Numbered from the stretch's first letter, positions 1-5,379 are shown. The stretch is DNA of 5,967 bases from JAYZDB01 sp036338025 (GCA_036338025.1 JAYZDB010000202.1:1-5967), one strand, 5' to 3'. The notes: generated by a model not told the origin, from the sequence alone. A program made the numbers and translations.

Positions 1-1
1 C

Positions 2-1681
2 CTGCCATCCTCGTCAGTTGCTCAGGTGCCACAGCAGTTTGATCTTCGTGGCGTGGATTTTCGTGGCGTGGGACTCGGCCAGGTCAACTTCGCCGGACGT
101 GACCTCACCGGCAGCTACATGCGGGACGCCAATCTGACCGGAGCCTGCTTGTGGAGGAGTCGGCTCGATCGGGTGGATCTTCGGGGAACCAAGGGCCTGA
201 CCAAGCAGCAGTTGGCGTCCGCGATCTGGGATTTCGGCAACCCGCCGCAACTCGATGTGGAACTCAACCGTTTCCGACGATTCTGGGAACGCCGGCGGGC
301 GGATTCTACAAAGCTCCCGGGCGTCAACCTGTGGGGGGCTGAACTCGGCGGCTTCAACTTCGTAGATTCCGATTTGCGTGGGGCGGTGTTTGTTGGTGCC
401 AGGCTCCGATCTGCGGTGTTTCTCCGGGCCCGGCTGAGGAATGCAGTCTTTGCCGGCGCGGATCTCACAGGTGCCGACCTGCGAGCTGCTACCGGGTTGA
501 CGGCTGGCCAACTCGTATCGGCTTCTTGGGATCCCGCGGACCCGCCCCGCCTCGATGATCGCCTGAATCTGGTCCGCAAATTGTTCGAACAGAAGAATCT
601 CGGCGGGCAGGATCTGACGGGCCTCCGCATGTTTGGCCGGGATCTACGCAAAGCGAACTTCACTGGCTGCAAATTGGTAGGGGCCGCGTTTCTCGGCAGC
701 GACCTACGTGATGCAGTGCTTCGGGACGCGGATCTCACTGCTGCGGTCCTGACCGGTACCGACATCAGCGGCGCTGACTTTCGCGGTAGCCGTGGGCTGA
801 GGGCTGTCGGGTTGTTTGCGGCCCATTGGGACCCTGGATCGCCGCCACTCCTCGATGCAAAGCTCAACCTCGCCCGACGGATGTTCGAGCATGGCAGCCT
901 TGCGGGTTTTGACCTACGAGACGGGAACTTCTGGGACGCTGACCTGTCGAAAGCGCGTCTGCAGGGCTGTCAGCTGGCCAACACGGTGTTGATTGGAGCG
1001 AATCTGCGCGGTGCAACCCTCACCGACGCGGATCTGAGCGGTGCGGTTCTGCTGGGCGCCGATTTAACCGGTGCGGATCTCAGAACCACCCGGTCGCTGA
1101 CTGCCGGTCAACTGTTGTCAGCGAAATGGACCGCTTCGAAACCGCCCAAACTCAGCCGAGAACTCGAGGTGATCCGCAAGATGTGGCATGAACGGAATCC
1201 CCAGGGCCATGCTGTACAGAACGCGTACTTGTGGCACGTCGACCTCAAGAACGCGCGCCTGCATGGCGGGAAGCTGACCGACATGTTGTTTGTGCGCGCC
1301 GATCTTCGAAATGCGACCTTTTCCGGGACCGACCTGAGAGGGTCCCAGTTTATCGGTGCCGACATCAGCGGCGTGGATTTTCGGGGTGCTCGCAATCTCT
1401 CGCTACAGTCGCTCATGTCGGCGGTGTGGGATCTCACGAAACCACCGACGATGGATGATGACTTCAAACATGCTCGGAAGTTTTTCGAGAAACGACGTAT
1501 CGAGTTTAATCTGACCGGCGCCACGCTCCACAAGTTGGATCCAGACTCGGTGGTGGGGCCCCCTCGCCCGACCGATCGCTTCGCGCGATTTGGGATCACC
1601 AGCCCGCCTCGGCTAGGGGTTCGTCGCTTGATTGAATTGCTGCGGAGCCGGGACTACAGGCAACTTTGGTTTGACAAGTAG
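2..1681 (+). CDS. Pentapeptide-repeat protein with 100-residue super-repeats (5' end open)
   Basis: Numbering is from the GTG at 26; the frame stays open to the left edge, so the start is undecided. No clear Shine-Dalgarno precedes the GTG. Pentapeptides of the A(D/N)LXX type begin at residue 6. Five near-identical modules follow with an exact period of 100 residues: the linker Trp falls at 68, 168, 268, 368 and 468. Modules 2-5 each hold 12 pentapeptides (96-155, 196-255, 296-355, 396-455); the first has 10. Each block is followed by a linker of about 40 residues of the form LTxxQLxSAxWD...PPxLDxxLNxxRxxFE, probably two helices. A short vestigial pentapeptide stretch (about 495-503) and a basic tail (to 551) end the protein. 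In this family pentapeptides form a right-handed quadrilateral beta-helix, four pentapeptides per turn, so each block would be three turns. Molecular function is unknown. The eight open codons before the GTG end in SSVAQ, which could be the end of a signal peptide. Confidence 0.93.
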   Translation: MPSSSVAQVPQQFDLRGVDFRGVGLGQVNFAGRDLTGSYMRDANLTGACLWRSRLDRVDLRGTKGLTKQQLASAIWDFGNPPQLDVELNRFRRFWERRRADSTKLPGVNLWGAELGGFNFVDSDLRGAVFVGARLRSAVFLRARLRNAVFAGADLTGADLRAATGLTAGQLVSASWDPADPPRLDDRLNLVRKLFEQKNLGGQDLTGLRMFGRDLRKANFTGCKLVGAAFLGSDLRDAVLRDADLTAAVLTGTDISGADFRGSRGLRAVGLFAAHWDPGSPPLLDAKLNLARRMFEHGSLAGFDLRDGNFWDADLSKARLQGCQLANTVLIGANLRGATLTDADLSGAVLLGADLTGADLRTTRSLTAGQLLSAKWTASKPPKLSRELEVIRKMWHERNPQGHAVQNAYLWHVDLKNARLHGGKLTDMLFVRADLRNATFSGTDLRGSQFIGADISGVDFRGARNLSLQSLMSAVWDLTKPPTMDDDFKHARKFFEKRRIEFNLTGATLHKLDPDSVVGPPRPTDRFARFGITSPPRLGVRRLIELLRSRDYRQLWFDK

Positions 1682-1711
1682 GTGCGACTGACCGTCCGTG
1701 TCGCGAGCCGG

Positions 1712-1960
1712 CTAGTCGTTCCAGTGCAGGCGCCGGCGACCCCGGAGTTTCTTGATACTGCGTTCAGCCACGGTCGCGGTTCCGCGATCTTCAAATGGTC
1801 CGTAGGTCCTTCCGATGCGCCAAGGTCGGTTCGCCCGGGTGGCCTTGGCGCCCCCAGGCAATTCACCATTGTGCTGCCTGAGCCGCCGTTCGACATCCGT
1901 CGTGATACCGACGTAGGTGCTTCGACGCGGTGATAAAAGGACGTATGCGAACCAGGTCAT
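1712..1960 (-). CDS. GIY-YIG nuclease superfamily protein (YhbQ/UPF0213-like)
   Basis: An 82-residue single-domain protein. Its N-terminus reads AYVLL, then TYVGIT and DVERRLRQHN, the pattern of stand-alone GIY-YIG domains. Candidate catalytic residues are Tyr6 (GIY position), Tyr16 (YIG position), Arg25/Arg26, His30 and Glu66 in VAERSIKKL. The GGAKATR...RPW segment (about 36-47) matches the GAK-x-R region of YhbQ-type proteins. Small proteins of this type are related to structure-specific DNA endonucleases such as the UvrC N-terminal domain and SLX1, but most lack an assigned role; a DNA repair or processing function is inferred. I chose the ATG at 1960, which places the first beta-strand at residues 3-9, normal for the family. 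A TTG at 1987 would add nine residues without family resemblance. No strong Shine-Dalgarno is visible. The gene converges on the pentapeptide gene, 30 bases away, and diverges from the small gene at about 1963. Confidence 0.88.
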   Translation of the reverse strand: MTWFAYVLLSPRRSTYVGITTDVERRLRQHNGELPGGAKATRANRPWRIGRTYGPFEDRGTATVAERSIKKLRGRRRLHWND

Positions 1961-1962
1961 GG

Positions 1963-2280
1963 GTGATACCGGCTGCGCCAGGCCCAAAAACGTTAACTTT
2001 CACCGAAATCCACGGGTCAGACGCGATTGCTTACTCTAAATCTACCGGCTGCAACCGTGTCTCAAATCAGCGCTTCATGATCATTCGAGTGACTCCAGAC
2101 CATCAGTTCAACGTCAAGGCGGAAACGACTCCTGAATCCAAGTTCCTGGGTTGGCGGCTCGATGGCCACAAGCAGGCCAAAGACAAGAGCTACACCATCG
2201 GTTCCAATGACTTCATGGCCTTGATGCGGAAGTACACCAAAGCCAAGAATCTGGAAGATACCGGCGACGCAGCGCAGTAG
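1963..2280 (+). CDS. Small basic hypothetical protein, start uncertain
   Basis: I do not recognise this protein. The frame is open from a GTG at 1930 to the TAG at 2278-2280. Possible starts are GTG 1930, ATG 1945 (AAAAGGA only 3 bases upstream), GTG 1963, GTG 2059 and ATG 2077. The first two overlap the start of the divergent GIY-YIG gene, so 1963 is the earliest non-overlapping choice. Third codon positions look strongly coding only from about 2077 on, starting at MIIRVTPDHQF; the stretch from about 1985 to 2075 is more AT-rich and may be regulatory. The well-supported part is 67 residues, charged and Lys-rich, with FLGWRLDG and SYTIGSNDFMALMRKY as its most protein-like segments. There is no membrane segment, signal peptide or Cys pair. 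It converges on lspA with 31 bases between them and no evident terminator hairpin. Confidence 0.5.
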   Translation: MIPAAPGPKTLTFTEIHGSDAIAYSKSTGCNRVSNQRFMIIRVTPDHQFNVKAETTPESKFLGWRLDGHKQAKDKSYTIGSNDFMALMRKYTKAKNLEDTGDAAQ

Positions 2281-2311
2281 CTGTCTGTGGGGACGGTCAG
2301 GTTCGTGGCGC

Positions 2312-2890
2312 CTATGCCTGCTTCGAGGTGTAGCGACGGGGTCGATACAGGGTCCACAGAAACCAGATTCCCCCGATCGTGATCCAGGTGTCTGCAAGGT
2401 TGAATGCCGGGAACGACCAGTCCTGACCGCTGATCAATAGGAAGTCACGCACGGCGTTGGGATGTTCACTGTCGTAGGTGAATAAATTGTCTGACAGGTT
2501 GCCGACTGCCCCCGCGATCAGGATGGCCAGTGAGATCCGCTGCGTATGAGCGTCCGGTGCAGTGCATCGTACGATCCAGACCAACAAGGCGAGAAATACC
2601 AAGCGAATCAACAGGAGCAACCCGAGTACGCCGGAGAAGTCCTGCAGGTACCCGAATGCCATCCCGGTGTTGTATTCCCGTACCAGGCTGATGGTGGCAA
2701 TACCGGCGTCCAACAACTCGATGGGTTGGCTCTCGCCAAACACACCTTGCATGGTCCGGTGGTGTTCAAACGCCATGCTCTTGCTCGCTAGATCTAGACA
2801 GTAGCCAAGAGTCGCGATGACCATGACCATGGCGATACCGGAACCCGATCGACCGGTCCGGGTAGGGGAGTCTCCTGTCTTGATGCTCAC
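2312..2890 (-). CDS. lspA: Lipoprotein signal peptidase (signal peptidase II)
   Basis: An inner-membrane aspartyl protease that removes the signal peptide from diacylglyceryl-modified prolipoproteins, ahead of the lipid-modified Cys. The 192-residue protein shows the family motifs in order: D33-LAS-K37 at the end of the first helix, NTGMAFG (74-80), AGAVGNLSD (126-134), VRDF (147-150) and FNLAD (163-167). Asp134 and Asp167 are the expected catalytic pair. Hydrophobic segments near 18-36, 86-108, 118-134 and 166-183 give the usual four-helix topology. The residue after Asp134 is Asn; many LspA proteins, including that of E. coli, have Arg there. The hydrophilic N-terminal extension and the 40-70 loop make it somewhat longer than the usual 160-170 residues. 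It starts at GTG 2890, which overlaps the TGA of the upstream membrane gene as GTGA, implying translational coupling. The alternative internal Met21 would cut into helix 1. Confidence 0.95.
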   Translation of the reverse strand: MSIKTGDSPTRTGRSGSGIAMVMVIATLGYCLDLASKSMAFEHHRTMQGVFGESQPIELLDAGIATISLVREYNTGMAFGYLQDFSGVLGLLLLIRLVFLALLVWIVRCTAPDAHTQRISLAILIAGAVGNLSDNLFTYDSEHPNAVRDFLLISGQDWSFPAFNLADTWITIGGIWFLWTLYRPRRYTSKQA

Positions 2891-3153
2891 CGATCTTCAG
2901 GCGAACTGGGAGAGCGTGTGAGCCAGGCGATGCAGGATGGCATGAAGAGGAACCCCAAGATCACGAAGACCGGCAGGCTTCGCTCCGCGATCTTGCCGCC
3001 CAGGGTCTGTTCGGGGACATCTTCCATCACACCGACGGGATCGAAGTATTCCAGGATGCCGAGTTCCGCGAGCCCGAGCCCGACGGTCGCCCAGGCGATA
3101 ACCCCACAGATTCCGCCAGCACAATGCAGGGTCATGCGCATGGATCGGGTCAT
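2887..3153 (-). CDS. Small two-helix membrane protein upstream of lspA
   Basis: An 88-residue protein I cannot assign to a named family. Residues about 8-34 form a Gly/Ala-rich hydrophobic helix (GGICGVIAWATVGLGLAELGI). An acidic, probably extracytoplasmic or loop segment with FDPVGVMEDVPEQ follows (37-49), then a second helix (60-78, LPVFVILGFLFM) and a short charged tail. I chose ATG 3153 because a GGAG lies 10 bases upstream and because the stop of the preceding small ORF overlaps it as ATGA. The frame itself is open further upstream to 3345, but that extension is Arg-rich and low in protein character and overlaps the better-supported small ORF. An ATG 12 bases later is a possible alternative. 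The stop overlaps the lspA GTG by four bases. The coupling suggests a membrane-associated role expressed together with LspA; any contribution to lipoprotein processing is inference. Confidence 0.75.
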   Translation of the reverse strand: MTRSMRMTLHCAGGICGVIAWATVGLGLAELGILEYFDPVGVMEDVPEQTLGGKIAERSLPVFVILGFLFMPSCIAWLTRSPSSPEDR

Positions 3154-3266
3154 TGCAGGGATGCTCCGGGTTGCGGTTGGAAAAAGACGAGCTCGTGCAT
3201 GCCGGGAGGATCGTCGCCCGGATGCCGCCGGGCGTCCAGCATGGGTGTGAGCCCGATGTTGGGCAA
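3150..3266 (-). CDS. 38-residue small ORF heading the lspA cassette
   Basis: A short ORF with no recognised family. It begins at TTG 3266, preceded directly by AAGGTGAGGA (3267-3276 on this strand), which puts AAGG six bases from the start. It ends in a TGA (3150-3152) that overlaps the ATG of the membrane gene as ATGA. The product is MPNIGLTPMLDARRHPGDDP followed by PGMHELVFFQPQPGASLQ: Pro-rich and soluble, with one short hydrophobic patch (LVFF) and no signal peptide. Support comes from the ribosome-binding site and the four-base coupling, the same arrangement that links the next two genes. The competing reading in the neighbouring frame (continuing the membrane gene upstream) is Arg/His-rich and looks non-coding. 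It may be a real microprotein or a leader whose translation couples to the membrane gene. A GATAAT hexamer on this strand at 3393-3398 might belong to a promoter, but no -35 box matches it. Confidence 0.45.
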   Translation of the reverse strand: MPNIGLTPMLDARRHPGDDPPGMHELVFFQPQPGASLQ

Positions 3267-3449
3267 TCCTCACCTTGACCGCACCGTCGAGCCTCAGCCA
3301 TTGAAACATCACCGCTGGCGGCCAGTCATGAGACCCCGGTAGCATGCGGGCCTGGTTTCTCGCTTGCCCTACACACTTGCCAGTCGGGGCGAATTATCGA
3401 ATTCACATAGACTGTTTGGGACCGACTGCCTGCTTGGGTAGCGTGGAGG

Positions 3450-3472
3450 AGGTCTAACGCAGTATGAGACCT
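3450..3472 (+). promoter_or_regulatory. Hairpin between Shine-Dalgarno and start of the AT-hook gene
   Basis: AGGTCT (3450-3455) is a perfect inverted repeat of AGACCT (3467-3472), giving six Watson-Crick pairs around an 11-base loop. The GGAGG at 3445-3449 lies immediately 5' of the stem, and only AGTC separates the stem from the ATG at 3477. Folded, the hairpin would bring a Shine-Dalgarno that is 27 bases away in sequence to a workable distance. The stem also covers the second half of the GGAGGAGGT stretch. The fold is modest in stability, so its use in vivo is inference. Confidence 0.4.
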
Positions 3473-3532
3473 AGTCATGGCAACAAAGAAAAAGCCGACC
3501 TCCCTGGATTTCGCCCGGGCCTATCTCCGTAA
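3464..3532 (+). CDS. Possible 22-codon upstream ORF overlapping the AT-hook gene
   Basis: An ATG at 3464 sits at the conventional distance (10 bases) from the strong GGAGGAGGT at 3445-3453. It reads MRPSHGNKEKADLPGFRPGL then SP, and stops at TAA 3530-3532, out of frame with the AT-hook gene and overlapping its first 18 codons. The peptide has no recognisable feature. It would matter only as a competitor or regulator of initiation at 3477. It may equally be an accident of a ribosome-binding site meant for 3477. Confidence 0.2.
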   Translation: MRPSHGNKEKADLPGFRPGLSP

Positions 3533-3851
3533 GAAGCCGAAGGCCTCGTTCGCCGAGATCCGGGACGAAGCCGCGAAGAAGAAGTTGGTCCTGTATCCAG
3601 TCTCCTATGGTCGGGCGCAGGCGCTCGAAGGACTGGTCAAGGTCGCCAAGTACGGCACCAAGAAGAAGGCCAAGGTCTCTGGACGTGGTCCCGGTCGCCC
3701 CAAGGGCAGCAAGAACAAGCGTCGTTCGCCGGCGAGGACTCGCATCGACTCCATCGATGATCTGGTCGGCACGATCAAGAACCTGCAGCAGGAACGGGAT
3801 CGAGCGTTGGACGCGATAGAGAAGATCCGCAATCTCCTCGATGACATCTAG
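3477..3851 (+). CDS. AT-hook DNA-binding protein with coiled-coil tail
   Basis: A 124-residue, strongly basic protein, probably a nucleoid-associated or histone H1/HMG-I-like DNA binder. Residues 9-55 look like three helices (DFARAYLRKK, ASFAEIRDEAAKKK, SYGRAQALEGL), resembling a small helix-turn-helix-like module. Residues 61-83 are Lys/Gly/Arg-rich and contain an AT-hook, GRGPGRPKGSKNKRR at 69-83, with the minor-groove GRP core at 73-75. Residues 90-124 have heptad-spaced Ile/Leu (93, 96, 100, 103, 111, 114, 117, 121), a likely coiled coil for oligomerisation. An in-frame TGA at 3465-3467 rules out an earlier start, so ATG 3477 is the first Met. The only Shine-Dalgarno, GGAGG at 3445-3449, is 27 bases away across a hairpin. 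The gene stands alone and converges on tRNA-Pro. DNA binding is a confident inference from the AT-hook; targets and role are not visible. Confidence 0.88.
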   Translation: MATKKKPTSLDFARAYLRKKPKASFAEIRDEAAKKKLVLYPVSYGRAQALEGLVKVAKYGTKKKAKVSGRGPGRPKGSKNKRRSPARTRIDSIDDLVGTIKNLQQERDRALDAIEKIRNLLDDI

Positions 3852-3857
3852 GCGCGG

Positions 3858-3876
3858 CTGGCCGAGAGTCGGCTGG
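3858..3876. terminator. Weak hairpin between convergent AT-hook gene and tRNA-Pro
   Basis: GCCGA-GAG-TCGGC (3861-3873) forms five perfect pairs, extended outward by two G-T wobbles and a C-G pair to 3858-3876. It lies 7 bases after the AT-hook stop and just beyond the tRNA 3' end, where a bidirectional terminator would be expected. There is no T-run on either side, so it is not a classical intrinsic terminator. Confidence 0.2.
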
Positions 3877-3879
3877 AAG

Positions 3880-3956
3880 TGGTCGGGGCGAGAGGATTTG
3901 AACCTCCGGTCTCTTGGTCCCAAACCAAGCGCTTTACCAGGCTAAGCTACGCCCCG
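3880..3956 (-). tRNA. tRNA-Pro (anticodon TGG)
   Basis: Read on the minus strand, 77 bases fold as a complete cloverleaf. The acceptor stem CGGGGCG pairs with CGCCCCG, with discriminator A and an encoded CCA end (3880-3882). The anticodon stem CTTGG/CCAAG closes the loop TTTGGGA, which gives anticodon TGG and decodes CCN proline codons. The T-arm has GGAGG-TTCAAAT-CCTCT, with one G-T wobble, and the D-arm contains the AGCCTGGTA loop with the conserved GG. The C1-G72 pair is typical of bacterial tRNA-Pro. The gene is intact, single, and not part of a tRNA cluster in this window. No duplicated 3' tRNA end is visible nearby, so there is no sign of an integrated element. Confidence 0.97.
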
Positions 3957-3972
3957 TCACGAGTCGGTCAGG

Positions 3973-4000
3973 AACTTAGCGCCGCCGGGCTGCACTGCAA
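3973..4000 (-). promoter_or_regulatory. Tentative promoter of tRNA-Pro
   Basis: On the minus strand, TTGCAG (3995-4000) and TAAGTT (3973-3978) are separated by 16 bases, and the -10-like box ends 16 bases before the tRNA 5' end. Each hexamer matches only three of the six sigma-70 consensus positions. Position is the main support. Confidence 0.25.
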
Positions 4001-4023
4001 GTCGGGTCTGGGGGTTCTTCGAC

Positions 4024-4260
4024 CTAGTTCTGGCTTCCGATGGGTTCCGTGAAGTACTGGGGCAGCAGCCTATAGAGATGATGACGGTCGGCCCCCAAAG
4101 CCGGTGTTTCTGCATCGGATAGGGCATGGAGTCGAGCAGTCGGCCCTTCTCGTCACAGGGTGGGAACGAGTCGAGGGCCTGCCGCCAGGGGGAGTGCATG
4201 AGGATCCTGTTCCTGGTGGCGCAGGGCGGCAAGGGCCAGTGCCAACTCTCTGGCGTGCTA
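4024..4260 (-). pseudogene. Possible decayed, frameshifted coding remnant
   Basis: Two minus-strand frames look coding in succession. From about 4260 to 4080 one frame has very GC-rich third positions (roughly 85-90% by eye) and reads through MHSPWRQALDSF (Met at 4199) and KGRLLDSMPYPMQKHRLWG. At the repeated CATCATC near 4080 the coding character moves to another frame, which ends LYRLLPQYFTEPIGSQN at TAG 4024-4026. Joining them needs one frameshift. No start codon with a ribosome-binding site is evident and no family is recognised. It could be the end of a broken gene, or chance compositional bias. Confidence 0.2.
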
Positions 4261-4287
4261 CGAGGATCTGGATAAAGTTCGTAGGTA

Positions 4288-5379
4288 ATGACTCGTACCG
4301 GAGCGCACATCCTGCATGTTTTTCCTGGCTTTGGGCCGGGCGGTACTCAGATGCGCACCGTGCAACTGTTCGGCATGATGCCGGCCGATCTACGCCACAC
4401 GATCCTCGCGATGGATGGAGTCTACGATTGTGCCCAGCACATTCCCGAAGGAGTGGCATACGCCACCTTGCCAGCACCGCCGAACCGATCGTTCTTTGGC
4501 ATGGGGAAGTTCATGGCGGAACTGCTCGATACGCACCAGCCAGACGCGGTGATGACCTACAACTGGGGCAGCATCGAGATGGTGCTCGGGGCTCGCAAGC
4601 GGAGATTCAGCCCCTTGATCCACCATGAGGACGGCTTTGGTCCTGAAGAGGCCCATCGGTTCCTGTGGCGTAGAACATGGATCCGTAGGATCCTGCTGCG
4701 CAGCACTACCGGCATTGCCGTGCCATCGAGGAACCTCCAAAACCTGGCGATGAAGCTGTGGAAGCAGCCAGCGGAGAAGGTCTGCTTCCTGCCAAATGGT
4801 GTCGACCTCGAGCGGTTCCACCCCCAGTCGGTGGCAGAGCGTTCCGTTGTGATCGGCCATGTCGCGCACCTACGTCCAGAGAAAAACCAAGGGCTGTTGT
4901 TGGCTGCGTTCGCGGCGACCCCGTCCAGGCACCTGGCGCGGCTCCGGATTGTCGGCGATGGTGGAGAACGTGCCGGCCTGGAGACCTTGGCTCGCGACCT
5001 GGGAGTTGGAGACCTGGTCGATTTCGTCGGGTCGGTGGATGACACCGCGCCGGTCTATCGCGAGATGGACGTATTCGCGTTGTCCTCCGATACCGAGCAG
5101 ATGCCACTGACCGTCCTCGAGGCGATGGCCTCGGGCTTGCCGATCGTCGCCACCGACGTCGGGGACGTCCGTGCGATGGTGCACCAGAGCAACCAGGGTC
5201 TCATGAGCCCACCGGCGGATGCCCGGGCGCTGTCGTTGAACCTGGAGCGGCTGATAACCGATCCAGATACCCGTCGCCGACTCGGCGAACAGAACCGCTC
5301 GCACTGCGAGTCCCATTACTCCAAGGACGCCTGCTACCAAGCGTGGATTGACTTTTACGCCCGCTTACTCGGATGGTAG
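4288..5379 (+). CDS. GT4-family glycosyltransferase
   Basis: A 363-residue GT-B fold retaining glycosyltransferase of the GT4 type, expected to move a sugar from a nucleotide sugar onto a glycan, lipid or other acceptor at the cytoplasmic face of the membrane. The N-terminal half begins ILHVFPGFGPGGTQMRTVQL (8-27), with the Gly-rich acceptor/donor loop of GT4 enzymes. The interdomain region has AVPSRNL (144-150) and LPNGVDLERFHP (168-179). The C-terminal domain has HVAHLRPEKN (191-200), with Arg196 and Lys199 in the phosphate-binding positions, LRIVGDGGER (219-228), and the EX7E motif E270-QMPLTVL-E278 followed by AMASGLPIVATDVGD (279-293). Length is normal. ATG 4288 is secure because an in-frame TAG lies at 4282-4284 and the first strand starts right after it. 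No cluster partner is present, so the acceptor (exopolysaccharide, LPS or other) cannot be told. It converges on the outer-membrane gene, 14 bases away. Confidence 0.95.
   Translation: MTRTGAHILHVFPGFGPGGTQMRTVQLFGMMPADLRHTILAMDGVYDCAQHIPEGVAYATLPAPPNRSFFGMGKFMAELLDTHQPDAVMTYNWGSIEMVLGARKRRFSPLIHHEDGFGPEEAHRFLWRRTWIRRILLRSTTGIAVPSRNLQNLAMKLWKQPAEKVCFLPNGVDLERFHPQSVAERSVVIGHVAHLRPEKNQGLLLAAFAATPSRHLARLRIVGDGGERAGLETLARDLGVGDLVDFVGSVDDTAPVYREMDVFALSSDTEQMPLTVLEAMASGLPIVATDVGDVRAMVHQSNQGLMSPPADARALSLNLERLITDPDTRRRLGEQNRSHCESHYSKDACYQAWIDFYARLLGW

Larger units (their letters stand above)
3957..4287. other. 330-bp intergenic region before the glycosyltransferase
   Basis: There is no intact gene here. 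On the minus side it holds the tentative tRNA-Pro promoter and a possible decayed coding remnant (4024-4260). I see no convincing promoter for the glycosyltransferase gene. AGGA at 4263-4266 and AGG at 4283-4285 are the only Shine-Dalgarno-like bases near its ATG, at poor spacings. No repeats or mobile-element ends are visible. Confidence 0.5.

Noticed and set aside
14..867. Long minus-strand open frames opposite the pentapeptide gene (14-511 and 115-867)
   Set aside because: They are antisense shadows produced by the repetitive, GC-rich pentapeptide codons; their Arg/Ser/Pro-rich products lack domain character and no ribosome-binding site fits.
26..1681. A tandem DNA repeat or CRISPR-like array with 300-bp spacing
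   Set aside because: The period is real but is a protein-level super-repeat; the DNA copies are diverged and continuous coding sequence, with no identical short repeats or spacers.
1682..1933. Plus-strand 83-codon open frame opposite the GIY-YIG gene
   Set aside because: The minus strand carries recognisable GIY-YIG motifs over the same bases; the plus reading shows no family features.
2546..2804. Two plus-strand open frames of about 80 codons inside lspA
   Set aside because: They lie antisense to conserved LspA motifs and have no ribosome-binding site or family features.
2897..3345. Upstream extension of the lspA-adjacent membrane gene (to 3345) and the neighbouring-frame ORF 2897-3301
   Set aside because: The extension is Arg/His-rich without motifs and overlaps the better-supported small ORF; the 2897-3301 frame scrambles the two membrane helices.
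3880..3956. Integration site of a genomic island at tRNA-Pro
   Set aside because: No duplicated tRNA 3' end, integrase or other mobility gene is visible in the window.
4104..4628. 174-codon plus-strand open frame overlapping the glycosyltransferase start
   Set aside because: It overlaps 340 bases of a clear GT4 gene in another frame and its product is low-character Arg/Gly/His-rich sequence.
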